NCBI RefSeq assembly: GCF_021173675.1
Contig: NZ_JAIHON010000006.1
Span: 186,001-250,000, forward strand
DNA: 64,000 bases
From: Streptomyces lincolnensis
GTDB taxonomy: Bacteria > Actinomycetota > Actinomycetes > Streptomycetales > Streptomycetaceae
Reading direction: 5' to 3'
Positions within the stretch are counted from its first letter, which is position 1. Each line of letters starts with the position of its first letter. A program made the translations under genes and the position numbers. Shown here piece after piece: positions 17,819 through 27,426 of the stretch. Below the pieces are notes generated by a model. That model did not search any database and was not told where the DNA came from. It saw only the letters and a list, made by a program, of their open reading frames with translations.

Positions 17819-18201
17819 TCGGGGGCTCCAGAATAAATCGGTGGTTGCGGGGTGCCGTCCTGGCTGTCACCGTGCGCCCACGAGTAGCTCGCAGTAACGC
17901 CCGAGTGCACCGCTTCCCGATCACCCGAAGCGATCTGTGCCCATCGGAGGCAGGCGGCAGCAGCCATCGACAACTCGACCTGGTTACGGTACGCGCGGCT
18001 ACGCCATCCGGTCAAACCAGCGGTCACCGGGAGACACTATCCACAGCCTGGGGACAACAACTTGAACCGCACCCATCGCCCTGACTACCGTGGCCGGACT
18101 CCCATTCGTTCCTTTGACCCCTTCGTTTAGGGCTCCACCCCATTTGAATCCCGACCCGTCCCGAACCACACGTTCGTGGGACCCGTGAGAGAGCGTGCCC
18201 T
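17819..18201. promoter_or_regulatory. rpmH / dnaA divergent promoter region with DnaA boxes
   Basis: 383 bases without genes. Two DnaA-box-like sites face each other: CTATCCACA at 18037-18045 and TGGGGACAA at 18049-18057 (the complement of TTGTCCCCA). They suggest autoregulation of dnaA, as described in Streptomyces. I could not fix the -35/-10 elements. Confidence 0.6.
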
Positions 18202-20208
18202 GTGGCTGACGTACCTGCCGATCTTGCCGCAGTGTGGCCACGAGTACTGGAGCACCTACTGGGTGAGGGCCGCGGACAGGGGGTGGAGAGCAAGGACGAG
18301 CGCTGGATCCGTCGCTGCCAGCCGCTCGCGCTCGTCGCGGACACCGCCCTGCTCGCCGTACCGAACGAATTTGCGAAGGGCGTACTGGAGGGCCGGCTGG
18401 CCCCGGTCGTCAGCGAGGCGCTGAGCCGTGAGTGCGGCCGGCCGATCCGTATCGCGATCACCGTCGACGACTCCGCGGGCGAGCCCTCGGCCCCGTCGGC
18501 GCCCCCGGCCCGGCCCCAGCCCCGCTACGACGAGCCCGAGCACCCGCCGTCCCCGTACGAGGGATACGGCCGCCACCGCGCCGACGACCAGCGGCCGGAC
18601 CAGCGGCCCGAGTACGACCAGCCGCGTCCCGGCCCCCAGGGCGACCACCAGCCCCGTGCCGACCAGCTGCCGACCGCCCGCCCCGCCTACCCCGGTGAGT
18701 ACCAGCGCCCGGAGCCCGGCGCCTGGCCCCGTTCCTCGCAGGACGACTACGGCTGGCAGCAGCCGAGGCTCGGCTTCCCCGAACGCGACCCGTACGCCTC
18801 GCCCTCCCAGGACTCCTACGGTCCGCCGTCGCAGGATCAGTACGGGGCACCGCCCCAGGACTCCTACGGGCCCCCGTCCCAGGATCAGTACGGGCAGGAC
18901 TACCGCCCGCAGTCGATGGAGCGCCCGCCGTACGACAACCAGCGCCCCGACTACGACAAGCCGCGCCCCGATTACGACCAGCGGCCTGACTACGACAAGC
19001 CACGCTCCGACTACGACCAGCGGGACGGGCGCCGTGAGCTGCCCGAGCAGCCGTCCGGCCCCGGACACTCCGGACACGTCCACCGGGGCGGACCCGTCGG
19101 CTCCGCGCTGCCCACCACGGGCGCCCCCGGCCCGCTGGCCGCGAAGCCCGCGCCAGCGACCGGTCCCGGTGAGCCGACCGCCCGCCTGAACCCGAAGTAC
19201 CTCTTCGACACGTTCGTCATCGGCGCCTCCAACCGCTTCGCGCACGCGGCCGCGGTGGCGGTCGCCGAGGCGCCGGCGAAGGCGTACAACCCGCTCTTCA
19301 TCTACGGGGAGTCCGGGCTCGGCAAGACGCACCTGCTGCACGCGATCGGGCACTACGCGCGCAGCCTCTACCCGGGCACGCGGGTGCGGTACGTGAGCTC
19401 GGAGGAGTTCACCAACGAGTTCATCAACTCCATCCGCGACGGCAAGGGCGACAGCTTCCGCAAGCGCTACCGCGAGATGGACATCCTGCTCGTCGACGAC
19501 ATCCAGTTCCTGGCGGACAAGGAGTCGACGCAGGAGGAGTTCTTCCACACCTTCAACACGCTCCACAACGCCAACAAGCAGATCGTGCTCTCCAGTGACC
19601 GGCCTCCGAAGCAGCTGGTCACGCTGGAGGACCGGCTGCGGAACCGTTTCGAGTGGGGCCTGATCACCGACGTCCAGCCGCCCGAGCTGGAGACCCGTAT
19701 CGCCATCCTCCGCAAGAAGGCGGTCCAGGAGCAGCTCAACGCCCCGCCGGAGGTGCTGGAGTTCATCGCCTCCCGGATCTCGCGCAACATCCGCGAACTG
19801 GAGGGCGCGCTGATCCGGGTGACGGCGTTCGCGTCGCTCAACCGGCAGCCGGTGGACCTGGGCCTGACCGAGATCGTCCTCAAGGACCTCATCCCCGGCG
19901 GCGAGGACTCGGCCCCCGAGATCACCTCGACGGCCATCATGGGCGCCACCGCCGACTACTTCGGCCTCACGGTCGAGGACCTGTGCGGCACCTCCCGCGG
20001 CCGCGCGCTGGTGACGGCCCGCCAGATCGCGATGTACCTGTGCCGCGAGCTGACGGACCTCTCCCTGCCGAAGATCGGCGCCCTGTTCGGCGGCCGCGAC
20101 CACACCACGGTCATGCACGCCGACCGCAAGATCCGCAATCTGATGGCCGAGCGGCGCTCCATCTACAACCAGGTGACAGAGCTGACGAACCGCATCAAGA
20201 ACGGCTGA
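18202..20208 (+). CDS. dnaA: Chromosomal replication initiator DnaA
   Basis: Binds DnaA boxes and opens oriC. The 668 residues comprise domain I (about 1-85), a very long disordered domain II (about 90-325) with tandem DSYGPPSQDQYG-type and PDYDK-type repeats, the AAA+ domain III with Walker A GESGLGKTHLL near 367-377 and Walker B ILLVDDIQFL near 430, and domain IV with the signature GGRDHTTVMHADRKI. The long domain II is characteristic of Streptomyces. GTG 18202 has only a weak ribosome site. Confidence 0.97.
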   Translation: MADVPADLAAVWPRVLEHLLGEGRGQGVESKDERWIRRCQPLALVADTALLAVPNEFAKGVLEGRLAPVVSEALSRECGRPIRIAITVDDSAGEPSAPSAPPARPQPRYDEPEHPPSPYEGYGRHRADDQRPDQRPEYDQPRPGPQGDHQPRADQLPTARPAYPGEYQRPEPGAWPRSSQDDYGWQQPRLGFPERDPYASPSQDSYGPPSQDQYGAPPQDSYGPPSQDQYGQDYRPQSMERPPYDNQRPDYDKPRPDYDQRPDYDKPRSDYDQRDGRRELPEQPSGPGHSGHVHRGGPVGSALPTTGAPGPLAAKPAPATGPGEPTARLNPKYLFDTFVIGASNRFAHAAAVAVAEAPAKAYNPLFIYGESGLGKTHLLHAIGHYARSLYPGTRVRYVSSEEFTNEFINSIRDGKGDSFRKRYREMDILLVDDIQFLADKESTQEEFFHTFNTLHNANKQIVLSSDRPPKQLVTLEDRLRNRFEWGLITDVQPPELETRIAILRKKAVQEQLNAPPEVLEFIASRISRNIRELEGALIRVTAFASLNRQPVDLGLTEIVLKDLIPGGEDSAPEITSTAIMGATADYFGLTVEDLCGTSRGRALVTARQIAMYLCRELTDLSLPKIGALFGGRDHTTVMHADRKIRNLMAERRSIYNQVTELTNRIKNG

Positions 20209-20244
20209 TCGGGACAGCCTCACGTCCGATCGCGACACCTCACG

Positions 20245-20292
20245 ACGACGAAGGGCGCCCCGGGACGAGTTCCCCGGGGCGCCCTTCGTCGT
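20245..20292. terminator. dnaA terminator
   Basis: A 20-bp perfect stem (20245-20264 with 20273-20292) and an eight-base loop, 36 bases after the dnaA stop. It insulates oriC. Confidence 0.88.
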
Positions 20293-21098
20293 GCCGTGGC
20301 ATCCACCGTGGCCATCCGCTGTTCGATTACCTGCCGCGTTACGGCCTCTCTCCACAGATTCGGCGACTTTCTCCCGTCCACACCCTGGGGACCGGGAAGT
20401 TGTCCAGATCGCGTCCACAGGCGCCCCAGCCGCGAGACCATCGGAGGAGGTCAGGTGGCTGTGGATTCGTGGACGAACGATCTCCACAGACTGTGGACAA
20501 CGCGGTGATCCACAAGCTGTGCACGGAGTTGTCCACCGACAACCCACAGGCTGAGGACGGTTGTCCCCAGAGATCACCGGCTTCTCCACATCCCTGTCCA
20601 CTGTTCGGCAACGCGACGCGCCAGATCACCGGGTCGAGTGAAAGGCGTCACACGAAGGTGCCGGGTTGGGCTGTGGGAAAGGTGGGTAAAGCTGGGGACG
20701 ACGTTGGGGAGAAGTCGCCTCTGCCTGTGCACGGGGTGTGCAGAACTTTCCGTTCTCCACAGAGAACCCCGGTTGTCCACCGCCTCCGCCCACAGGGCCA
20801 GTGGACAAAATTTCCGGTCTGACCTGCGAAAACGCGGTTATCCACGGTATCCACAGCCCCTACTACTACTCCCAACTAGAGAGAGCTGGGAATCCGTTTC
20901 GAAGTGGGTCCTGTGCACAACTCGCCGTCCGGCCCCCGGCTGCCCCTCGTCACGACTTGACCCCGAGAGGCACCTACTGTCAGTGGGGTGCGTCAGACTG
21001 TTCCCGGCGTCCTTCCCCTCACAGGGGCCGACGACACCGAGACAGACGACGAAGCCAGGCAGGCCGAGAAGCGCCGGCAACAGCAGGAGGCGGCAACA
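20293..21098. other. oriC: oriC
   Basis: Chromosomal origin between dnaA and dnaN. I count about 15 DnaA-box-like sites on both strands, including TGTGGACAA at 20492-20500, TTCTCCACA at 20582 and 20753, TTGTCCACC at 20528 and 20773, TTATCCACG at 20838 and GTATCCACA at 20847. The distribution leaves a stretch with few boxes at about 20600-20745. No protein-coding frame here is credible. Confidence 0.9.
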
Positions 21099-22229
21099 GT
21101 GAAGATCCGGGTGGAACGCGACGTACTCGCGGAGGCAGTGGCCTGGGCGGCTCGCAGCCTCCCGGCCCGTCCGCCGGCGCCTGTCCTCGCCGGCCTTCTG
21201 CTGAAGGCCGAGGAGGGCCAGCTCAGCCTCTCCAGCTTCGACTACGAGGTCTCCGCACGGGTGTCCGTGGAGGCCGAGGTCGAGGAGGAGGGCACGGTCC
21301 TCGTCTCCGGCCGACTGCTCGCCGACATCTGCCGCGCCCTCCCCAACCGCCCGGTGGAGATCTCCACAGACGGTGTACGGGCGACCGTGGTCTGCGGCTC
21401 CTCCCGGTTCACCCTCCACACCCTGCCTGTGGAGGAGTACCCGGCGCTGCCGCAGATGCCCACCGCGACCGGCACCGTCCCCGGTGAGGTCTTCGCCTCC
21501 GCCGCCGCCCAGGTGGCCATCGCCGCCGGCCGCGACGACACGCTGCCGGTCCTCACCGGTGTGCGCATCGAGATCGAGGGCGACACCGTCACGCTGGCCT
21601 CCACCGACCGCTACCGCTTCGCGGTCCGCGAGTTCCTGTGGAAGCCGGAGAACCCCGAGGCGTCCGCGGTGGCCCTGGTGCCCGCCAAGACGCTCCTGGA
21701 CACCGCCAAGGCCCTCACGAGCGGCGACAGCGTCACCCTGGCGCTCTCCGGCTCGGGCGCGGGCGAGGGGCTGATCGGTTTCGAGGGCGCCGGGCGCCGG
21801 ACGACGACCCGCCTCCTGGAGGGCGACCTCCCGAAGTACCGCTCGCTGTTCCCGACGGAGTTCAACTCCATCGCCGTGATCGAGACCGCCCCCTTCGTGG
21901 AGGCCGTCAAGCGTGTGGCGCTGGTCGCCGAGCGCAACACCCCGGTGCGGCTCAGCTTCGAGCAGGGCGTGCTGATCCTGGAGGCCGGCTCCAGCGACGA
22001 CGCACAGGCTGTGGAAAGGGTCGACGCCCAGCTGGAGGGCGACGACGTCTCGATCGCCTTCAACCCGACCTTCCTGCTGGACGGCCTGAGCGCCATCGAC
22101 TCCCCGGTCGCCCAGCTGTCCTTCACGACGTCCACGAAGCCCGCGCTGCTGAGCGGCAAGCCCGCGGTGGACGCCGAGGCGGACGAGGCCTACAAGTACC
22201 TGATCATGCCGGTGCGGCTGAGCGGCTGA
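21099..22229 (+). CDS. dnaN: DNA polymerase III beta sliding clamp
   Basis: Processivity clamp. The 376 residues start at GTG 21099 (MKIRVERDVLAEAVAWAARS) after CAGGAGG, giving the usual clamp length; the 37-residue upstream extension at 20988 is not clamp-like. Three clamp domains are recognisable, ending in the typical PVRLSG. Known partners are the DNA polymerase III alpha subunit and other clamp-binding proteins. Confidence 0.96.
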   Translation: MKIRVERDVLAEAVAWAARSLPARPPAPVLAGLLLKAEEGQLSLSSFDYEVSARVSVEAEVEEEGTVLVSGRLLADICRALPNRPVEISTDGVRATVVCGSSRFTLHTLPVEEYPALPQMPTATGTVPGEVFASAAAQVAIAAGRDDTLPVLTGVRIEIEGDTVTLASTDRYRFAVREFLWKPENPEASAVALVPAKTLLDTAKALTSGDSVTLALSGSGAGEGLIGFEGAGRRTTTRLLEGDLPKYRSLFPTEFNSIAVIETAPFVEAVKRVALVAERNTPVRLSFEQGVLILEAGSSDDAQAVERVDAQLEGDDVSIAFNPTFLLDGLSAIDSPVAQLSFTTSTKPALLSGKPAVDAEADEAYKYLIMPVRLSG

Positions 22230-22360
22230 CCTCGGAGAACTCGCAGGTCGGGGCGTACGTTTGAGCGCGTATGCCCACAGGTGTGCGTGAGCGTCCGGGT
22301 TTAGGCTCGGACGTGGGTACGAAGGTGCCTCTCACGTCACAGCAACCTAAGGAACCACTG

Positions 22361-23236
22361 ATGGAGCTCGGTCTCGTCGGCCTCGGCAAGATGGGCGGCA
22401 ACATGCGCGAGCGGATCCGCCGCGCGGGCCACACCGTCGTCGGATACGACCGCAACCCGGACCTCGCGGATGTCCACAGCCTCGAAGAGCTTGTGGGCAA
22501 GCTCAAGGGCCCGCGGGTCGTGTGGGTGATGGTCCCGGCCGGGGCCGCGACCCAGTCGACGGTCGACGAGCTGGCCGAGCTCCTGGAGCCGGGCGATGTC
22601 GTCGTGGACGGCGGCAACTCCCGCTGGACGGACGACGAGAAGCACGCCGAGGAGCTGGCCGCCAAGGGCATCGGCTTCGTCGACTGCGGTGTCTCCGGCG
22701 GCGTCTGGGGCCTGGAGAACGGCTACGCGCTGATGTACGGCGGCGACGCGGAGAACGTCGCCAAGGTGCAGCCGGTCTTCGACGCCCTCAAGCCCGAGGG
22801 CGACCTCGGCGCGGTGCACGCCGGCAAGGTCGGCGCGGGCCACTTCGCGAAGATGGTCCACAACGGCATCGAGTACGCGATGATGCAGGCCTACGCCGAG
22901 GGCTGGGAGCTGCTGGAGAAGGTCGACTCCGTCACGGACGTGCGCGAGGTCTTCCGCTCCTGGCAGGAGGGCACGGTCATCCGTTCCTGGCTGCTGGACC
23001 TCGCGGTGAACGCCCTCGACGAGGACGAGCACCTCGACAGGCTGAAGGGTTTTGCACAGGACTCCGGCGAGGGACGCTGGACTGTGGAGGCCGCCATCGA
23101 CCACGCCGTGCCGCTGCCCGCGATCACGGCCTCTCTCTTCGCGAGGTTCGCCTCGCGCCAGGAGGACTCTCCGCAGATGAAGATGATCGCGGCGCTGCGC
23201 AACCAGTTCGGTGGCCACGCGGTCGAGAAGAAGTAA
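22361..23236 (+). CDS. gnd: 6-phosphogluconate dehydrogenase, decarboxylating (short form)
   Basis: Oxidative pentose phosphate step from 6-phosphogluconate to ribulose 5-phosphate, probably NAD-preferring (GndA/YqeC type). The 291 residues hold the nucleotide-binding GLGKMGGNM (8-16), the substrate motif GGNSRWTDDE and GAGHFAKMVHNGIEYAMMQAY-type catalytic Lys/His region near 167. ATG 22361 follows AAGGAACC. It lies between dnaN and recF, as in Streptomyces. Confidence 0.93.
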   Translation: MELGLVGLGKMGGNMRERIRRAGHTVVGYDRNPDLADVHSLEELVGKLKGPRVVWVMVPAGAATQSTVDELAELLEPGDVVVDGGNSRWTDDEKHAEELAAKGIGFVDCGVSGGVWGLENGYALMYGGDAENVAKVQPVFDALKPEGDLGAVHAGKVGAGHFAKMVHNGIEYAMMQAYAEGWELLEKVDSVTDVREVFRSWQEGTVIRSWLLDLAVNALDEDEHLDRLKGFAQDSGEGRWTVEAAIDHAVPLPAITASLFARFASRQEDSPQMKMIAALRNQFGGHAVEKK

Positions 23237-23287
23237 TCCACAGGGCTGCACGGCAGTCCACAAGCTGGGGGAGGTCGCCGCCCGACC

Positions 23288-24409
23288 ATGCACGTCACGC
23301 ATCTGTCGCTGGCCGACTTCCGCTCGTACGCCCGGGTCGAAGTGCCGCTCGATCCGGGCGTCACCGCTTTCGTGGGCCCCAACGGGCAGGGCAAGACGAA
23401 CCTGGTCGAGGCGGTCGGCTACCTCGCCACCCTCGGCAGCCACCGCGTCTCCTCCGACGCCCCGTTGGTCCGCATGGGCGCCGACCGGGCCATCGTCCGG
23501 GCGCAGGTCCGGCAGGGCGAGCGGCAGCAGCTGATCGAACTGGAGCTGAACCCCGGCAAGGCCAACCGCGCCCGGATCAACAGGTCCTCGCAGGTCAGGC
23601 CGCGTGACGTGCTGGGGATCGTGCGGACCGTGCTGTTCGCCCCCGAGGACCTCGCCCTGGTGAAGGGCGACCCCGGGGAGCGGCGCCGCTTCCTCGACGA
23701 GCTGATCACCGCCCGCTCCCCGCGCATGGCCGGCGTCCGGTCCGACTACGAGCGCGTCCTGAAGCAGCGCAACACCCTCCTGAAGTCGGCCGCGCTCGCC
23801 CGACGGCACGGCGGCCGTTCCATGGACATGTCCACGCTCGACATCTGGGACCAGCACCTCGCGCGCGCGGGCGCCGAACTGCTCGCCCAGCGGCTCGACC
23901 TGATCGCCGCGCTCCAGCCGCTCGCCGACAAGGCGTACGAGCAACTGGCCCCCGGCGGCGGCCCGGTCGCCCTCGACTACAAGCCGTCGGCTCCGGGCGA
24001 GGCCCACACGCGCGACGACCTCTACGAGCAGCTGACGGCCGCGCTCGCCGAGGCACGCAAGCAGGAGATCGAGCGGGGCGTCACCCTCGTAGGACCGCAT
24101 CGGGACGACGTGCTGCTCAGGCTCGGCCAGCTGCCCGCCAAGGGGTACGCCTCGCACGGGGAGTCGTGGTCCTACGCGCTCGCCCTGCGGCTGGCCTCCT
24201 ACGACCTGCTGCGGGCCGAGGGCAACGAACCGGTGCTCGTCCTCGACGACGTCTTCGCCGAGCTGGACACCCGGCGGCGCGAGCGGCTGGCCGAGCTGGT
24301 CGCGCCCGGTGAGCAGGTCCTGGTCACCGCCGCGGTCGACGACGACGTACCGCATGTCCTGACGGGGACGCGGTTCACGGTGTCCGACGGGGCGGTGGAG
24401 CGCGCATGA
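23288..24409 (+). CDS. recF: DNA replication/repair protein RecF
   Basis: SMC-like ATPase that loads RecA at gaps. The 373 residues show Walker A GPNGQGKTNLVEA near 31-43, a LSxGE-like region (HGESWSYALALRLAS), and Walker B VLVLDDVFAELD near 316-327. The stop overlaps the start of the next gene by four bases. Confidence 0.96.
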   Translation: MHVTHLSLADFRSYARVEVPLDPGVTAFVGPNGQGKTNLVEAVGYLATLGSHRVSSDAPLVRMGADRAIVRAQVRQGERQQLIELELNPGKANRARINRSSQVRPRDVLGIVRTVLFAPEDLALVKGDPGERRRFLDELITARSPRMAGVRSDYERVLKQRNTLLKSAALARRHGGRSMDMSTLDIWDQHLARAGAELLAQRLDLIAALQPLADKAYEQLAPGGGPVALDYKPSAPGEAHTRDDLYEQLTAALAEARKQEIERGVTLVGPHRDDVLLRLGQLPAKGYASHGESWSYALALRLASYDLLRAEGNEPVLVLDDVFAELDTRRRERLAELVAPGEQVLVTAAVDDDVPHVLTGTRFTVSDGAVERA

Positions 24410-24960
24410 GCACCGACGAGCCCGTACCGCCCCCGGCGGACGCCCCCCGCAAGGCCGCCGAACCCTCGGGCGTCGACCTCGCGCGCGTGGCGCTGCGGGC
24501 GGCGAAGGAACAGGCACGCGCGCGTGGGGACGCGGCGCAGCAGAAGAAGCAGGCGCGCCGCGGCGGCGGCCTGCGCTCCGGCGCGCGCGCCGACGGCCGC
24601 GACCCCATGGCGCTCGGCTCCGCCATCAACCGGCTGATCACCGAGCGCGGCTGGGAGACACCGGCCGCGGTGGGCGGGGTGATGGGCCGCTGGCCGCAGA
24701 TCGTCGGCGAGGACGTCGCCAAGCACTGCGAGCCGGAGACGTACGACGAGGACGAGCGGGTGCTCGTCGTGCGCTGCGACTCCACGGCCTGGGCGACGAA
24801 CCTGCGCCTGCTCGCGCCGCAGCTGGTCGCCCGTCTCAACCAGGACCTCGGGCACGGCGCGGTGACGCTGATCAAGGTGCAGGGGCCCAGCGGCCCCGCC
24901 CGTCGTTACGGCCCGCTGAGGGCTCCGGGCAGCGGTAAGCCCGACGACACTTACGGGTGA
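24406..24960 (+). CDS. DUF721 / DciA-like protein
   Basis: A 184-residue protein. The N-terminal half is basic and Ala-rich; the C-terminal half (about 70-160) is the DUF721 fold with WPQIVGEDVAKHCEPE and LVVRCDSTAWATNLRLLAPQL. DUF721 proteins include DciA, a helicase operator, so a role in DnaB loading is likely (family knowledge, inferred here). ATG 24406 overlaps the recF stop. Confidence 0.88.
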   Translation: MSTDEPVPPPADAPRKAAEPSGVDLARVALRAAKEQARARGDAAQQKKQARRGGGLRSGARADGRDPMALGSAINRLITERGWETPAAVGGVMGRWPQIVGEDVAKHCEPETYDEDERVLVVRCDSTAWATNLRLLAPQLVARLNQDLGHGAVTLIKVQGPSGPARRYGPLRAPGSGKPDDTYG

Positions 24961-25335
24961 CTTACATCACCTTTCTCCTGTGTGGGCGGTCCTGCCGTAC
25001 CACTGCACGCGGTTGCGAATTTCGACCTGACTCCCAAGTAGCAAAGGGTTGACAGCCGGAAGCGCTGAGTGCCTCCGTGAGCCTCTTGGAGCCCCGCTCC
25101 GTATATGGGGACCCGGAAGACGCCGGTTGAGGGCGCCACATGAGGACTCAGGTACCGGCAAACCCCCATCACTGTCGGCGCTACCGGTAGACTGGAAGCT
25201 AATCCCGCCCCATTCGTGGGGACCGTCCGGGACAAGCTGAGCAACGCTGATCAAGGCTTACCAACGCAACATGCCGCAGCCGCTCCGGCAACCCGCCGAC
25301 GAGCCCGGCTCGTGCTGTGCCAGAAAGGGCGCTTC
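24961..25335. promoter_or_regulatory. gyrB leader and promoter region
   Basis: 375 noncoding bases. A TAGACT at 25188-25193 could be a -10 element but its -35 is weak; TTGACA at 25049-25054 lacks a matching -10. The 5' extension of the gyrB frame across the last 120 bases is not conserved GyrB sequence. Confidence 0.4.
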
Positions 25336-27384
25336 GTGGCCGATTCCGGCAACCCCAACGAGAACATCCCGTCCACCGACGCCGCGGCGATCTCGTCGAA
25401 CGGCGAGGTCACAGCCTCGTACGACGCCAGCGCCATCACCGTCCTCGAGGGTCTGGACGCGGTCCGCAAGCGACCCGGTATGTACATCGGCTCAACAGGC
25501 GAGCGCGGACTGCACCACCTGGTGCAGGAAGTCGTCGACAACTCGGTCGACGAGGCGCTGGCCGGTCACGCGGACACCATCGACGTCACGATCCTCGCCG
25601 ACGGTGGCGTGCGCGTCATCGACAACGGTCGTGGCATCCCCGTCGGCATCGTCCCCTCCGAGGGCAAGCCGGCCGTCGAGGTCGTGCTGACGGTCCTGCA
25701 CGCGGGCGGAAAGTTCGGTGGCGGCGGCTACGCGGTCTCCGGCGGTCTGCACGGCGTGGGCGTCTCCGTCGTGAACGCCCTGTCGACCAAGGTCTCCGTC
25801 GAGATCAAGACCGACGGCTACCGCTGGACGCAGGACTACAAGTTGGGCGTGCCGACGGCTCCGCTCGCCCAGCACGAGGCCACGGACGAACACGGCACCA
25901 CGGTCACCTTCTGGGCCGACCCGGACATCTTCGAGACCACCGAGTACTCCTTCGAGACGCTGTCGCGGCGCTTCCAGGAGATGGCGTTCCTCAACAAGGG
26001 TCTGCGGATCAACCTCACCGACGAGCGCGAGTCGGCGAAGGCCACCGCCGGCGCGGACGAGGCGGGCGAGGACGAGAAGCACGAGGTCAAGCACGTCTCG
26101 TACCACTACGAGGGCGGCATCGTCGACTTCGTGAAGTACCTCAACTCCCGCAAGGGCGAAGTGGTGCACCCGACCGTGATCGACCTGGAGGCGGAGGACA
26201 AGGACAGGAGCCTGTCCCTCGAACTCGCCATGCAGTGGAACGGTGGCTACAGCGAGGGCGTGTACTCCTTCGCCAACATCATCCACACGCACGAGGGCGG
26301 CACGCACGAAGAGGGCTTCCGGGCCGCGCTGACCTCGCTGATCAACAAGTACGCGCGCGACAAGAAGCTGCTGCGCGAGAAGGACGACAACCTCACGGGC
26401 GACGACATCCGCGAGGGTCTGACCGCGATCATCTCGGTGAAGCTGAGCGAACCGCAGTTCGAGGGCCAGACGAAGACCAAGCTGGGCAACACCGAGGTGA
26501 AGACCTTCGTGCAGAAGGTCGTCTACGAGCACCTCAACGACTGGCTGGACCGCAACCCGAACGAGGCCGCGGACATCATCCGCAAGGGCATCCAGGCGGC
26601 CACCGCGCGCGTGGCGGCCCGCAAGGCCCGTGACCTCACCCGCCGCAAGGGTCTGCTGGAGACGGCCTCCCTGCCGGGCAAGCTCTCCGACTGCCAGTCG
26701 AACGACCCCACCAAGTGCGAGATCTTCATCGTCGAGGGTGACTCCGCCGGCGGCTCGGCCAAGTCCGGCCGGAACCCGGAGTACCAGGCGATCCTCCCGA
26801 TCCGCGGCAAGATCCTGAACGTCGAGAAGGCCCGGATCGACAAGATCCTCCAGAACCAGGAGATCCAGGCGCTGATCTCGGCCTTCGGCACCGGAGTCCA
26901 CGAGGACTTCGACATCGAGAAGCTCCGCTATCACAAGATCATCCTGATGGCGGACGCCGACGTCGACGGCCAGCACATCAGCACCCTGCTGCTGACCTTC
27001 CTGTTCCGCTTCATGCGGCCGCTGGTCGAGGCCGGGCACGTGTTCCTCTCCCGTCCTCCGCTCTACAAGATCAAGTGGGGCCGGGACGAGGTGGAGTACG
27101 CGTACTCCGACCGCGAGCGCGACGCGCTGATCGAGATGGGCCGCCAGCGCGGCAAGCGCATCCGCGAGGACTCGATCCAGCGCTTCAAGGGTCTCGGCGA
27201 GATGAACGCCGAGGAACTGCGCATCACGACCATGGACCAGGAGCACCGCGTCCTGGGCCAGGTCACCCTCGACGACGCCGCCCAGGCCGACGACCTGTTC
27301 TCGGTCCTGATGGGCGAGGACGTCGAGGCGCGCCGCCAGTTCATCCAGCGCAACGCCAAGGACGTCCGCTTCCTCGACATCTGA
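25336..27384 (+). CDS. gyrB: DNA gyrase subunit B
   Basis: ATPase subunit of gyrase. The 682 residues start at GTG 25336 (MADSGNPNEN), matching known Streptomyces GyrB N-termini. Motifs: EVVDNSVDEAL and DNGRGIPVG (GHKL ATP site), GGLHGVGVSVVNALS, TOPRIM EGDSAGGSA and DADVDGQHI with the metal-binding acidic residues. It lies 42 bases upstream of gyrA. Confidence 0.97.
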   Translation: MADSGNPNENIPSTDAAAISSNGEVTASYDASAITVLEGLDAVRKRPGMYIGSTGERGLHHLVQEVVDNSVDEALAGHADTIDVTILADGGVRVIDNGRGIPVGIVPSEGKPAVEVVLTVLHAGGKFGGGGYAVSGGLHGVGVSVVNALSTKVSVEIKTDGYRWTQDYKLGVPTAPLAQHEATDEHGTTVTFWADPDIFETTEYSFETLSRRFQEMAFLNKGLRINLTDERESAKATAGADEAGEDEKHEVKHVSYHYEGGIVDFVKYLNSRKGEVVHPTVIDLEAEDKDRSLSLELAMQWNGGYSEGVYSFANIIHTHEGGTHEEGFRAALTSLINKYARDKKLLREKDDNLTGDDIREGLTAIISVKLSEPQFEGQTKTKLGNTEVKTFVQKVVYEHLNDWLDRNPNEAADIIRKGIQAATARVAARKARDLTRRKGLLETASLPGKLSDCQSNDPTKCEIFIVEGDSAGGSAKSGRNPEYQAILPIRGKILNVEKARIDKILQNQEIQALISAFGTGVHEDFDIEKLRYHKIILMADADVDGQHISTLLLTFLFRFMRPLVEAGHVFLSRPPLYKIKWGRDEVEYAYSDRERDALIEMGRQRGKRIREDSIQRFKGLGEMNAEELRITTMDQEHRVLGQVTLDDAAQADDLFSVLMGEDVEARRQFIQRNAKDVRFLDI

Positions 27385-27426
27385 GTCGGTCTCAGCTGAC
27401 CGCACCAGGAAGGATCTTCACCAGCA

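Noticed and set aside
23235..23260. DnaA-box-like sites before recF
   Set aside because: TAATCCACA and CAGTCCACA deviate from the consensus and are only two.
25049..25054. TTGACA as a gyrB -35 element
   Set aside because: No -10-like hexamer at 16-18 bases.
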